From NCBI GenBank assembly GCA_964354155.1, contig CAYGYG010000046.1:1-14310 (forward strand): a stretch of DNA of 14,310 bases. The letters run 5' to 3'. Made by a program: the position numbers and the translations under genes. This DNA comes from CAYGYG01 sp964354155. Lineage in GTDB: Bacteria > Hydrothermota > Tepidihabitantia > SM23-42 > CAYGYG01. Of the stretch, positions 1 through 5,262 are shown in pieces (the stretch's first letter is position 1; each line of letters starts with the position of its first letter). The notes under the pieces are model-generated. The model ran no database searches, was not told the origin of the DNA, and worked only from the letters and a program-made list of their open reading frames with translations.

Positions 1-403
1 GGAGCGTCGCTATGCGGTCGCTAACTAGAATTTACACAAGAATATTGACAGTACCATTCAAGCGATTTGGCGCAAACCGGCCATTTTCACCCCGCTAGAA
101 AGCCTATGTCTAATATCCAGGGCGAGTCCCCCTGGGGTCAAATCTAAACACTTTACATTTGATGGGAAAGAATAGCTGCGGAGATACGAACTAATCGCGG
201 TGAAAGCCGATGCGGCGTTTTGGCTTTTCAGGCGGCAGCATAAGCTGACGAATAGCATCAGATCAGGGGATCAGATGCGGCAAGGCCGCTCAGCGTTAGA
301 ACGTTTTGATCGTTAGTAGCGTTTGCGCCAAGGGCGCGGGATCACGGCACATCGCCCATAAAGATGGGTTGAAATGGGGCTAGAAATCGCTATTATCTAA
401 AGA
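1..403. other. Left-edge stretch without a supportable gene
   Basis: No reading frame here looks like a real protein. A 66-codon minus-strand frame (258-58) has no recognisable motif or ribosome binding site, and a plus-strand frame open from the edge to a stop at 96-98 has no family character. Small stem-loops are visible: CCAGGG (117-122) with CCCTGG (130-135), GCGGC/GCCGC near 276-288, and CCCAT (355-359) with ATGGG (364-368) just upstream of the NUDIX -35 box. The last third holds the NUDIX promoter. The rest could be a decayed gene or a spacer; I see nothing that decides it. Confidence 0.5.
369..396 (+). promoter_or_regulatory. Sigma70-type promoter of the NUDIX gene
   Basis: TTGAAA (369-374) and TATTAT (391-396) are separated by 16 bases. 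Only 7 bases lie between the -10 box and the ATG at 404, so the predicted transcript starts at or next to the start codon. There is no Shine-Dalgarno sequence in that gap. A 5-bp hairpin (355-368) abuts the -35 box and could be an operator, but nothing tests that here. Confidence 0.6.
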
Positions 404-865
404 ATGAAGAACATACGCTGCTCAGCCAAGGCTATTATCATAAAAGGTAATAAGATCCTGATGACGAAGAATATCGATCCATGGGGTTACTGGTATCTTC
501 TGCCGGGCGGCGGCCAGAACCATAAGGAAACCCTGATCCAGGCATTGAAGCGTGAATGCAAGGAAGAAGTCAATGTTGATCTGAAAGTCGGTGAGCTGGT
601 ATTGATCCGGGAATATATCGGCGCCCATCATGAGTTCAAGAAATGGGACAAGGGCGCGCATCAGGTAGAGTTTATGTTCTTATGCAAGATTATCGGCCGT
701 AGATCGGCCAAAAAAGGCAAGACGCCGGATACTTATCAGAAAGGCGTTGTCTGGCTTGATATCAGAAAACTGAACAACTACCGAATATACCCCAAAGTAC
801 TCAAAAAGATCATCCCCCATATCAAGACCAAGAATTTCCCGGTGTATTTAGGGGATGTGAATTAG
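404..865 (+). CDS. NUDIX hydrolase
   Basis: This is a 153-residue single-domain NUDIX protein, a family that hydrolyses nucleoside diphosphates linked to another moiety. The NUDIX box is clear: G36, E42, R50-E51 and E54-E55 have the GX5EX7REUXEE spacing, preceded by the typical WYLLPGGG strand. The box's usual final glycine is N57, a mild deviation; the metal-binding glutamates are intact. The central part (about 66-90) is rich in basic and aromatic residues and the C-terminus is lysine-rich. The substrate cannot be read from the sequence; ADP-ribose, Ap4A, dNTP or NDP-sugar are all possible. The ATG was chosen because a near-consensus promoter ends 7 bases upstream, which leaves no room for an earlier start. 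It stands alone: no neighbour shares its strand closely, and the gene is followed by a repeat field. Confidence 0.88.
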   Translation: MKNIRCSAKAIIIKGNKILMTKNIDPWGYWYLLPGGGQNHKETLIQALKRECKEEVNVDLKVGELVLIREYIGAHHEFKKWDKGAHQVEFMFLCKIIGRRSAKKGKTPDTYQKGVVWLDIRKLNNYRIYPKVLKKIIPHIKTKNFPVYLGDVN

Positions 866-930
866 CTTCCAAGGTCAGTCAATTACAGTGATAAGAGAAA
901 ATACGATTACGGAGATGGCGGTGCAAGGCA

Positions 931-961
931 CCGTCGATTACAGTGATAGAACGGCAGATTA
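931..961 (+). repeat. Repeat module A, left copy
   Basis: A 31-base module containing one GATTACAGTGAT core followed by AACGGCAGATTA. Its inverted partner is at 4083-4114, differing by one or two substitutions and one inserted base. In both places A comes first when read in repeat orientation. Confidence 0.75.
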
Positions 962-965
962 CAGT

Positions 966-1019
966 GATGAATAATTGAACTCCCTCGCTGCGCTCGGGAC
1001 GCACACGGCAGCGGATTAC
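966..1019 (+). repeat. Repeat module B, left copy
   Basis: A 54-base module that starts in the GAT of one core and ends in the GATTAC of the next. It matches the reverse complement of 3947-4000 at 53 of 54 positions; the only difference is A979 here against G in the other copy. It contains the near-palindromic CCCTCGCTGCGCTCGGGA tract. Identity this high in non-coding DNA implies a recent copy or ongoing gene conversion. Confidence 0.85.
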
Positions 1020-1022
1020 GGT

Positions 1023-1103
1023 GATAAGACGAGTTTTGATTCATACGGATTGCAGCGGATTCAAACTGATAATCTTGCCTTCGGCATCGATTACAGCGAT
1101 GAA
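1023..1103 (+). repeat. Repeat module C, left copy
   Basis: An 81-base module from GATAAGACGAG to the end of the core at 1089-1100 plus GAA. It aligns without gaps to the reverse complement of 3995-4075 with 8 mismatches, clustered in the middle. It contains ACGGATTGCAGCGGAT, also found inverted twice on the other side (about 4028-4043 and 4120-4133). Confidence 0.82.
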
Positions 1104-1310
1104 CGGATAGGATCCTTCGGTGCCCTCGGGACGATGCTTCGCATCGGATCGCCGCGTCTCGCTTCGCGAGTCTCGCAATGACCTGTGTCGCTCAGCTCGT
1201 TGCCATCAAGAGTATTACTGCGTTGACTTCGAGATGTCCGTGTATATAATCTATTATTGACTATTAGCAATTAGCCATAAGCTGTTAGCCGCGAAGCATT
1301 GCTTCACACA

Positions 1311-1330
1311 CCGAGATGGTGGAACTGGTG
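1311..1330 (+). pseudogene. tRNA-Leu 5'-end fragment
   Basis: These 20 bases match positions 1479-1498 of the intact tRNA-Leu at 17 of 20, covering most of the acceptor 5' strand and the D-arm start. The sequence then departs from a tRNA and runs into the repeat core at 1346. No anticodon stem, T-arm or 3' acceptor strand follows. It resembles a truncated tRNA-Leu copy carried within the repeat field; at 20 bases, chance similarity cannot be fully excluded. Confidence 0.45.
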
Positions 1331-1421
1331 AATCTTCGATTCATCGATTACGGAGATAGTATTTCGGATTACGGTGATAACGGATGAGATTGCTTCGTCC
1401 CGTACGGGACTCGCAATGACA

Positions 1422-1464
1422 CCCTCACCTCAATCCTCTCCCCTCAAAGGAGAGGTGATGGGGA
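1422..1464. repeat. Palindromic low-complexity repeat (CCTCTCC...GGAGAGG)
   Basis: A tract beginning CCCTCACC with CCTCTCC and GGAGAGG arms, ending just before the tRNA. It resembles dispersed non-coding palindromes seen in many environmental genomes. It is directly preceded by a CTCGCAATGAC element (1386-1420) whose earlier relative ends at 1183. No other copy of this palindrome lies in the window. Confidence 0.4.
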
Positions 1465-1477
1465 GAATGAAAACTTT

Positions 1478-1563
1478 GCCGAGATGGCGGAACTGGGAGA
1501 CGCGGCGGACTCAAAATCCGTAGTCCCGTAAGGGATGTGGGGGTTCGACTCCCCCTCTCGGCA
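1478..1563 (+). tRNA. tRNA-Leu (anticodon CAA)
   Basis: The 7-bp acceptor stem is GCCGAGA (1478-1484) with TCTCGGC (1556-1562), and the discriminator base is A1563. The anticodon stem is 1505-1509 with 1517-1521 (one G-U pair), the loop is CTCAAAA and the anticodon CAA is at 1512-1514, reading UUG codons. The T-arm has a GGGGG/CCCCC stem around TTCGACT. The long variable arm (about 1522-1537, AGTCCC-GTAA-GGGAT) is the type II arm expected for leucine. CCA is not encoded, since CTC follows the discriminator, so the tail must be added enzymatically. The gene lies inside the segment bounded by the inverted repeat arms. Confidence 0.95.
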
Positions 1564-1605
1564 CTCTAACCAAATCAAATATCAAAAATCAAAATGCAAA
1601 AATCA

Positions 1606-2529
1606 CTAGGGTTTAGTTGCCAAACTCTGCTCGGCAAAGTAAGCGGCGCCGAGTACGCCGGCATCGTCGCCCAGCTTGCCCCGGACCAGCTTCACCCCCC
1701 TTGCCTTGAAGCTCATCGCCCTCTTCTCCAACACATCCTTGATCGGGTCAAGCAGGATCCGGCCGGCCCGTGATATCCCGCCGGTGATGACGACGACTTC
1801 AGGGTCAAGCAGGTGGATGATATTGACTAAGCCGGCGCCGATGTAAGCGCCGACTCGGGCAAAGACCGCTCGGGCCACACGGTCGCGCCGGGCCGCAACG
1901 GCGATGATCCGGGGCGTGAGTTTTGTGAACCTCTTGAGCACCGTCTTCTTGCCCCGCATCATCTTTTTAGCCAGCGCCACGATGTATTCCGCCCCGACGT
2001 ACCGTTCCAGGCACCCGATGTTGCCGCACTTGCAGGCCCTTCCCACATGGTCGATGGTCATGTGACCGAACTCGCCGGCCATGTTGTTCCGGCCGGTCAC
2101 AAGCTCGCCATTGGCAACGATCCCGCCGCCGACCCCGGTCCCGAGGGTGAAGCAGAACATGTTACGCGCGCCCCGGCCCGCGCCGAATTTCCACTCGCCG
2201 AGGGTGATGGCGTTGACGTCATTGGTGAGTTTGACGCGGACTCCGGTGCGCTGGGTAAGCAGACGGGCCAGGGGCACGTTGTGCCAGCCGCGGAGATTGG
2301 GCGAGAAACGGACGATGCCGCGCTCAGAATCGATCAATCCGGCAATGCCGATGCCGACCGCGGCCTTCTTACCCAGGCCGTCGATCGCCCGGGCGATCTG
2401 GTTGATCACCGCCGCAACACCCTGGTGCGCGTTGGTCGGAATACGACGGCGTCGCGTGATGCGGCCGCCCTGGATCAGGGCGGCCTTGATGTTGGTCCCT
2501 CCGATATCAACGCCGATCAAGCTCGGCAT
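1606..2529 (-). CDS. ROK-family sugar kinase
   Basis: A 307-residue ROK (repressor, ORF, kinase) protein without an N-terminal DNA-binding domain, hence an enzyme rather than a regulator. The ATP phosphate-binding motif DIGGTNIK is at 8-15. The catalytic region has N103-D104, the expected catalytic aspartate. The second phosphate motif TLGTGVGGG is at 128-136. The ROK sugar/zinc signature follows: E153 and H156, then C166, C168 and C173 in a CxCGxxGCxE arrangement with E175. The family phosphorylates glucose, N-acetylglucosamine, N-acetylmannosamine, fructose or related sugars; the substrate is not readable here, though glucokinase is the usual annotation. Its start overlaps the end of the upstream GlmU-like gene by 23 bases, so the two are probably translationally coupled. 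No good Shine-Dalgarno precedes the ATG. Confidence 0.9.
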   Translation of the reverse strand: MPSLIGVDIGGTNIKAALIQGGRITRRRRIPTNAHQGVAAVINQIARAIDGLGKKAAVGIGIAGLIDSERGIVRFSPNLRGWHNVPLARLLTQRTGVRVKLTNDVNAITLGEWKFGAGRGARNMFCFTLGTGVGGGIVANGELVTGRNNMAGEFGHMTIDHVGRACKCGNIGCLERYVGAEYIVALAKKMMRGKKTVLKRFTKLTPRIIAVAARRDRVARAVFARVGAYIGAGLVNIIHLLDPEVVVITGGISRAGRILLDPIKDVLEKRAMSFKARGVKLVRGKLGDDAGVLGAAYFAEQSLATKP

Positions 2530-3667
2530 ATAATTTTCGAATCAAGTCCTCTTCGGTTGCGGTCAACCGCGTCCCCCGGCGCTGCGCCACGGTCCGGGCG
2601 GTTTTCAGGGCATCGGCCACCCGGTACGCGACCAGCTTCTGCCCTGTGCCCCACTTGAACGACGCGACCGCGCGCGGCATCATGCCGCCGCCGAAGAGAT
2701 TGACAAAAGCCCCGATTGACGCCCCGGTCGGCAATAGGGTGCCGATCCCGGTCTTGGTGTGGTCGCCGATGAAACACCCGACCTTGATAAGACCGGAGTC
2801 GACTTCATGCTTGCCCAGCATGACCCGCACCGGCCCGTAGTTGTTCTTCAAGTCCGAGTTGGTCGTACCGGCGCCGAGATTGACCCATTCGCCGATGAAA
2901 CTGTGCCCCAGAAAACCTTCATGGTGCTTGTTGGTGCGCCCCTGGAAGATCGAAGCCTCAACCTCACCGCTCACCCGGCAGTCCGGGCCGAAGCTGCATC
3001 CAGGTCCGATCCTGGCGCCGTCGATAATCGTCTTCGGTCCGACATAGCATGGACCAATGATGCGCGAGAAAGGCAACACCCGGGCCATTTCGTCGATGAT
3101 GACCGGACCGGAGCGGACATCGACGTACACGAGAGGCCCCACCCGCGCACTGCGCTTGACCAGAAGCCGGCGGCTGGGACCTTCAACGACGACCCCCTTC
3201 TCGCACCGGCCCTGGCACGTCGATGAGGTGAAAGCCTGGGCGATGGCAATCGGATTGTACTCGACAAAATCCCAGAGGTACCTGAGGAACCTGCCCTTGA
3301 GCCGGCGCCGGACCTTAAACTTCTTCGCGATCCGCGGGGCATCTTCAAGCGTTACCGGGTACGGCGGCTTAGTCTTTCGAAAACCTACAACTTCCCCATC
3401 GCAGACGAAAAGCTCATCCGGTCCGGCCAGCGCGAGCCCTTCATTGAGGAAGAACTGACCATCGAGGAAAAGTACCGGCCCGAAGCCAAGCCGGAGCTTG
3501 GCCTCGCCGAAAATACGACGCGTCAAGAACCCGGGCTTGCCACGGAAAAACCTCATGTAGTTGTTGAGAATCGTCCCGGTACCGATCCTAAGCTGGAAGC
3601 TGGGACGGAGAAAAACGAGAGGCGTTAGATTCGTAAGGGATGGCCCTTCATAGATGACTACCGGCAT
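2507..3667 (-). CDS. GlmU-like sugar nucleotidyltransferase / acyltransferase
   Basis: This 386-residue protein looks like the alternative GlmU family known from Bacteroidota and relatives, which couples a divergent nucleotidyltransferase domain to a left-handed beta-helix acyltransferase. The N-terminus lacks the classical GlmU LAAGxGTRM loop and instead has the family's LTPLVFLRPSFQLRIG signature (14-29). Hexapeptide-type repeats start around 170. The family hallmark HHEGFLGHSFIGEWVNLGAG is at 248-267, followed by TTNSDLKNNY (268-277), and hexapeptide-like turns continue to about 330. The likely role is synthesis of UDP-GlcNAc or a related activated sugar for cell-envelope glycans. It is the first gene of a two-gene unit with the ROK kinase. 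The ATG at 3667 follows a promoter that leaves no leader and no Shine-Dalgarno. Whether it acts on glucosamine-1-phosphate or another sugar phosphate is unresolved. Confidence 0.85.
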   Translation of the reverse strand: MPVVIYEGPSLTNLTPLVFLRPSFQLRIGTGTILNNYMRFFRGKPGFLTRRIFGEAKLRLGFGPVLFLDGQFFLNEGLALAGPDELFVCDGEVVGFRKTKPPYPVTLEDAPRIAKKFKVRRRLKGRFLRYLWDFVEYNPIAIAQAFTSSTCQGRCEKGVVVEGPSRRLLVKRSARVGPLVYVDVRSGPVIIDEMARVLPFSRIIGPCYVGPKTIIDGARIGPGCSFGPDCRVSGEVEASIFQGRTNKHHEGFLGHSFIGEWVNLGAGTTNSDLKNNYGPVRVMLGKHEVDSGLIKVGCFIGDHTKTGIGTLLPTGASIGAFVNLFGGGMMPRAVASFKWGTGQKLVAYRVADALKTARTVAQRRGTRLTATEEDLIRKLYAELDRR

Positions 3668-3674
3668 AGACGTT

Positions 3675-3702
3675 ATGATACCCGGAAAGGACGGCGTGTC
3701 AA
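3675..3702 (-). promoter_or_regulatory. Sigma70-type promoter of the GlmU-like/ROK unit
   Basis: On the minus strand TTGACA (3702-3697) and TATCAT (3680-3675) are 16 bases apart. Seven bases separate the -10 box from the ATG at 3667, so the transcript should start at the start codon. No Shine-Dalgarno is present. Confidence 0.65.
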
Positions 3703-3815
3703 CAGGGGTGATGCCGCAAGGCAGGCAGATCAGACTATCCGAGGATCGGTGGGCGGGGTATCAGCCGTCAGAAGACCAGGAGATGCCGGCAATGGATGAG
3801 GGACGCATTGACAGA

Positions 3816-3890
3816 CGGAATAATGGAATGGTGGAATGGTGAAGAAAGAGAGTGTTGGAATAGTGGAGTGATGGAGTCATGGGGCAATGA
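3816..3890 (+). repeat. TGGAATAGTGG-type repeat, copy 1
   Basis: A degenerate run of TGGAAT(A/G)GTGG units. The 20 bases TGGAATAGTGGAGTGATGGA at 3856-3875 are identical to 12185-12204. Both copies lie upstream of a minus-strand gene and have the same orientation relative to it. Confidence 0.7.
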
Positions 3891-3946
3891 GATACGAGCA
3901 ATGGGCAATTGAGCATAGGGCACAGGGCAAAGAACACCTTATCGCT

Positions 3947-4000
3947 GTAATCCGCTGCCGTGTGCGTCCCGAGCGCAGCGAGGGAGCTCAATTATTCATC
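3947..4000 (-). repeat. Repeat module B, right inverted copy
   Basis: Reverse complement of 966-1019 with one mismatch in 54. In repeat orientation it follows module C directly, sharing the GATGAA at 3995-4000, whereas on the left side B precedes C. Confidence 0.85.
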
Positions 4001-4075
4001 GCTGTAATCGATGCCGAAGGCAAGAGGATCTGTCTGCATCCGCTGCAATCCGTCTGCATCGAAACTCGTCTTATC
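3995..4075 (-). repeat. Repeat module C, right inverted copy
   Basis: Reverse complement of 1023-1103 with 8 mismatches in 81 and no gaps. It ends in the same core that begins module B here, so the core acts as the junction between modules. Confidence 0.82.
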
Positions 4076-4082
4076 TCCGTAA

Positions 4083-4114
4083 TAATCTGCCGTTCTCATC
4101 ACCGTAATCGACGG
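4083..4114 (-). repeat. Repeat module A, right inverted copy
   Basis: Reverse complement of 931-961 with one inserted base and one or two substitutions. A CCGCTGCAATCCGTCT tract follows at about 4120-4135, a second copy of part of module C. Confidence 0.72.
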
Positions 4115-4165
4115 CGTAGCCGCTGCAATCCGTCTGAATCGTCGTTTCTATCGAGGGACAGCAGA

Positions 4166-4195
4166 AAAGAAGCGGCCCAGGCGGGCCGCTTCTTT
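4166..4195 (-). terminator. Rho-independent terminator of the lipoprotein gene
   Basis: A perfect 13-bp stem (4166-4178 with 4183-4195) with a 4-base loop and a GC-rich upper half. Read on the minus strand it lies 16 bases after the stop codon, and the A/T end of the stem gives a short T-rich run (CTTCTTTTCTG). It also separates the lipoprotein transcript from the repeat field and could work weakly in the other direction. Confidence 0.85.
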
Positions 4196-4211
4196 CACAG
4201 GGAGGAGAACC

Positions 4212-5102
4212 TTACTGGTCCTCAGGATACGGTTGTCCCGGATTTTTGACAATGTAAGGCAATGCCCAGGCGTGGCAGTAGTAGGTGCCACTCGACCGGC
4301 CCCAGAGCGTCGGCCAGCCGATTGCGTCGACCGCCGCGTGGCGCACTGCGGGCAGGTCCGCCGGTCCGATGTTGTCGGTGGCAATGACCCAGGAACGCCG
4401 GAAGACATGGGTGCTGACCTTGTAGAACGGATCCCGGATGTGAACTCCGGTGCCGGTCGCATCGTTCCGGCGGCCGTGGTGCAAGAACGACCAGGTCGAA
4501 TCACCGGTCGTAGTCAGTGTGACCGTCACCACGACGGTATCGGCCGGCTCAAAAGCCGGCAACTGCGCCCGGGTCAGAAACTCGGCCGGGCTGGTCAGGC
4601 GCCAGGTGTAGCCGCGCCGCGTGACTTCTGCTTTCAGCTCGGTGATCGTGATCGAGACCGGCGCGCCCACGGTACGAAAATCGCCCGCGGTGATGGACGC
4701 GACGTGCCAGATCGTATCCTTGTAGAGCTTGACCTGACGCGTGAAGCTGTCCTGAATCGACCGGGTGTAGACCGGCCCGCCGATCGAATCGAGGACATAG
4801 ATCGTGCCGGTCAGCCCGGCCTTGATCGTGGCCAGCGCCGAATCACCGGTAACCACGATGTTGATGTTTCTCGTCACCGGCCGCTGGATGGCGCGGGCGA
4901 AACGGACAAAGGGCATGATACTGTCGGTGAGACCGGGGAACGCGTCGGTCGGCGTACTCGAACCGTCGTCCTGAACCGCGGTCGCGGCCGAGTATTGAGA
5001 ACTCTCCAAAAGATCCCTGATCAGCACTTCATCATCTTCCTTGTTGCCGCAGCCTACGACGATCAAAAGGCCGATGCAAAAGAGAGCGGATAGATATTTC
5101 AT
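4212..5102 (-). CDS. Predicted lipoprotein of unknown function
   Basis: A 296-residue protein with a lipoprotein signal peptide: K2, a hydrophobic core (about 4-16) and a lipobox V15-V16-G17-C18, so C18 should be lipidated after cleavage. Residue 19 is glycine followed by Asn, Lys, Glu and Asp, an exposed acidic linker. The remainder is rich in Thr, Val and Asp and reads as a mostly beta secreted domain. A strongly aromatic C-terminus (WPTLWGRSSGTYYCHAW at about 268-284) has one Cys. I do not recognise a family. The ATG has a good Shine-Dalgarno (AAGGAGG-like at 5113-5106) and a TATAAT 26 bases upstream. It is divergent from the pilus motor cluster, which hints at an envelope role but does not establish one. 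Confidence 0.82.
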   Translation of the reverse strand: MKYLSALFCIGLLIVVGCGNKEDDEVLIRDLLESSQYSAATAVQDDGSSTPTDAFPGLTDSIMPFVRFARAIQRPVTRNINIVVTGDSALATIKAGLTGTIYVLDSIGGPVYTRSIQDSFTRQVKLYKDTIWHVASITAGDFRTVGAPVSITITELKAEVTRRGYTWRLTSPAEFLTRAQLPAFEPADTVVVTVTLTTTGDSTWSFLHHGRRNDATGTGVHIRDPFYKVSTHVFRRSWVIATDNIGPADLPAVRHAAVDAIGWPTLWGRSSGTYYCHAWALPYIVKNPGQPYPEDQ

Positions 5103-5128
5103 GAAGCCTCCTTGGTTGAAATCACCAT

Positions 5129-5134
5129 ATTATA
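5129..5134 (-). promoter_or_regulatory. Putative -10 box for the lipoprotein gene
   Basis: A perfect TATAAT on the minus strand, 26 bases upstream of the ATG at 5102 and followed by a proper Shine-Dalgarno. No convincing -35 hexamer lies 16-18 bases further upstream, so the promoter may be weak or activator-dependent. Confidence 0.45.
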
Positions 5135-5228
5135 CGCGTTTCCGGCAACGATGGTTTAGTCCGGGGCTCACAATAACATGGGCTTTAATGGGAGTTATCC
5201 ATCGGGACCGATACAAACCATAATCCAC

Positions 5229-5257
5229 TTGACAAAGCCCCTGCTTTGACCTAATAT
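5229..5257 (+). promoter_or_regulatory. Sigma70-type promoter of the pilB-pilB-pilT cluster, with spacer palindrome
   Basis: TTGACA (5229-5234) and TAATAT (5252-5257) are 17 bases apart. The ATG at 5263 is only 5 bases past the -10 box, so the transcript should begin at or inside the first codons and no Shine-Dalgarno exists. The inverted repeat CAAAGC-N4-GCTTTG (5233-5248) fills the -35/-10 spacer and would be a natural place for a repressor; that function is inferred. Confidence 0.65.
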
Positions 5258-5262
5258 TAGGC

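Larger units (their letters stand above)
881..1378 (+). repeat. Eight direct copies of the GATTACRGYGAT core
   Basis: The core occurs at 881-892 (first base A), 905-916, 936-947, 957-968, 1014-1025, 1089-1100, 1346-1357 and 1367-1378, all in the same orientation. Positions 7-9 vary (AGT, GGT, AGC, GGA) while the flanking GATTAC and GAT are nearly fixed, and the core is usually followed by R or A-rich bases (often AA or GA). Two pairs (936/957 and 1346/1367) are 21 bases apart, about two helical turns. The spacing is otherwise irregular (21-75 bases, and one gap of about 250), so this is not a CRISPR array or a simple tandem repeat. Confidence 0.8.
866..1477. other. Non-coding repeat field between the NUDIX gene and tRNA-Leu
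   Basis: About 610 bases with no credible gene. It is packed with short repeats: eight copies of a GATTAC-type 12-mer core between 881 and 1378, the modules A, B and C described separately, two copies ending in CTCGCAATGAC (1161-1183 and 1386-1420), a TTAGC-rich tract (1255-1290), a CCCTCACC...GGAGAGG palindromic tract (1422-1464), and a 20-base fragment resembling the 5' end of tRNA-Leu. A 68-codon frame at 975-1181 is a translated repeat, not a gene. Confidence 0.75.
3941..4109 (-). repeat. Four inverted copies of the GATTACRGYGAT core
   Basis: Read on the minus strand, the core occurs at 4109-4098, 4084-4073 (variant TATTACGGAGAT), 4009-3998 and 3952-3941. All four point opposite to the eight cores at 881-1378, so the two fields form imperfect inverted arms around the tRNA-Leu, ROK and GlmU-like genes. 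Confidence 0.8.
3668..4165. other. Non-coding repeat field between the GlmU-like and lipoprotein genes
   Basis: About 500 bases without a credible gene. From the left it holds the GlmU-like promoter, a TGGAATGGTGG/TGGAATAGTGG tract (about 3816-3890), a GGGCA-rich tract (about 3900-3930), and the inverted copies of modules B, C and A (3947-4114). Frames at 3654-3842 and 3887-4249 on the plus strand and 3991-3761 on the minus strand run through these repeats and are not supported as genes. Confidence 0.7.

Noticed and set aside
975..1181. Open frames at 975-1181 (+) and 3991-3761 (-) that encode a shared SLAALGTHTAADY peptide
   Set aside because: The shared peptide arises because both frames read through repeat module B. 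Outside the repeat the two peptides are unrelated, and neither has a ribosome binding site.
881..1378. Possible CRISPR array or iteron origin from the repeated 12-mers
   Set aside because: Spacing is irregular, units are too short and degenerate for CRISPR, no cas genes are nearby, and there is no Rep or DnaA gene.
1023..4075. Composite transposon with inverted terminal copies
   Set aside because: No transposase or target-site duplication is visible, and the arms have different module order, so a classical transposon is not supported.
4233..5093. Long plus-strand frame opposite the lipoprotein gene (286 codons)
   Set aside because: It is a GC-driven antisense shadow: its arginine-, aspartate- and glycine-rich composition has no domain character, while the minus-strand gene has a lipobox, Shine-Dalgarno and terminator.
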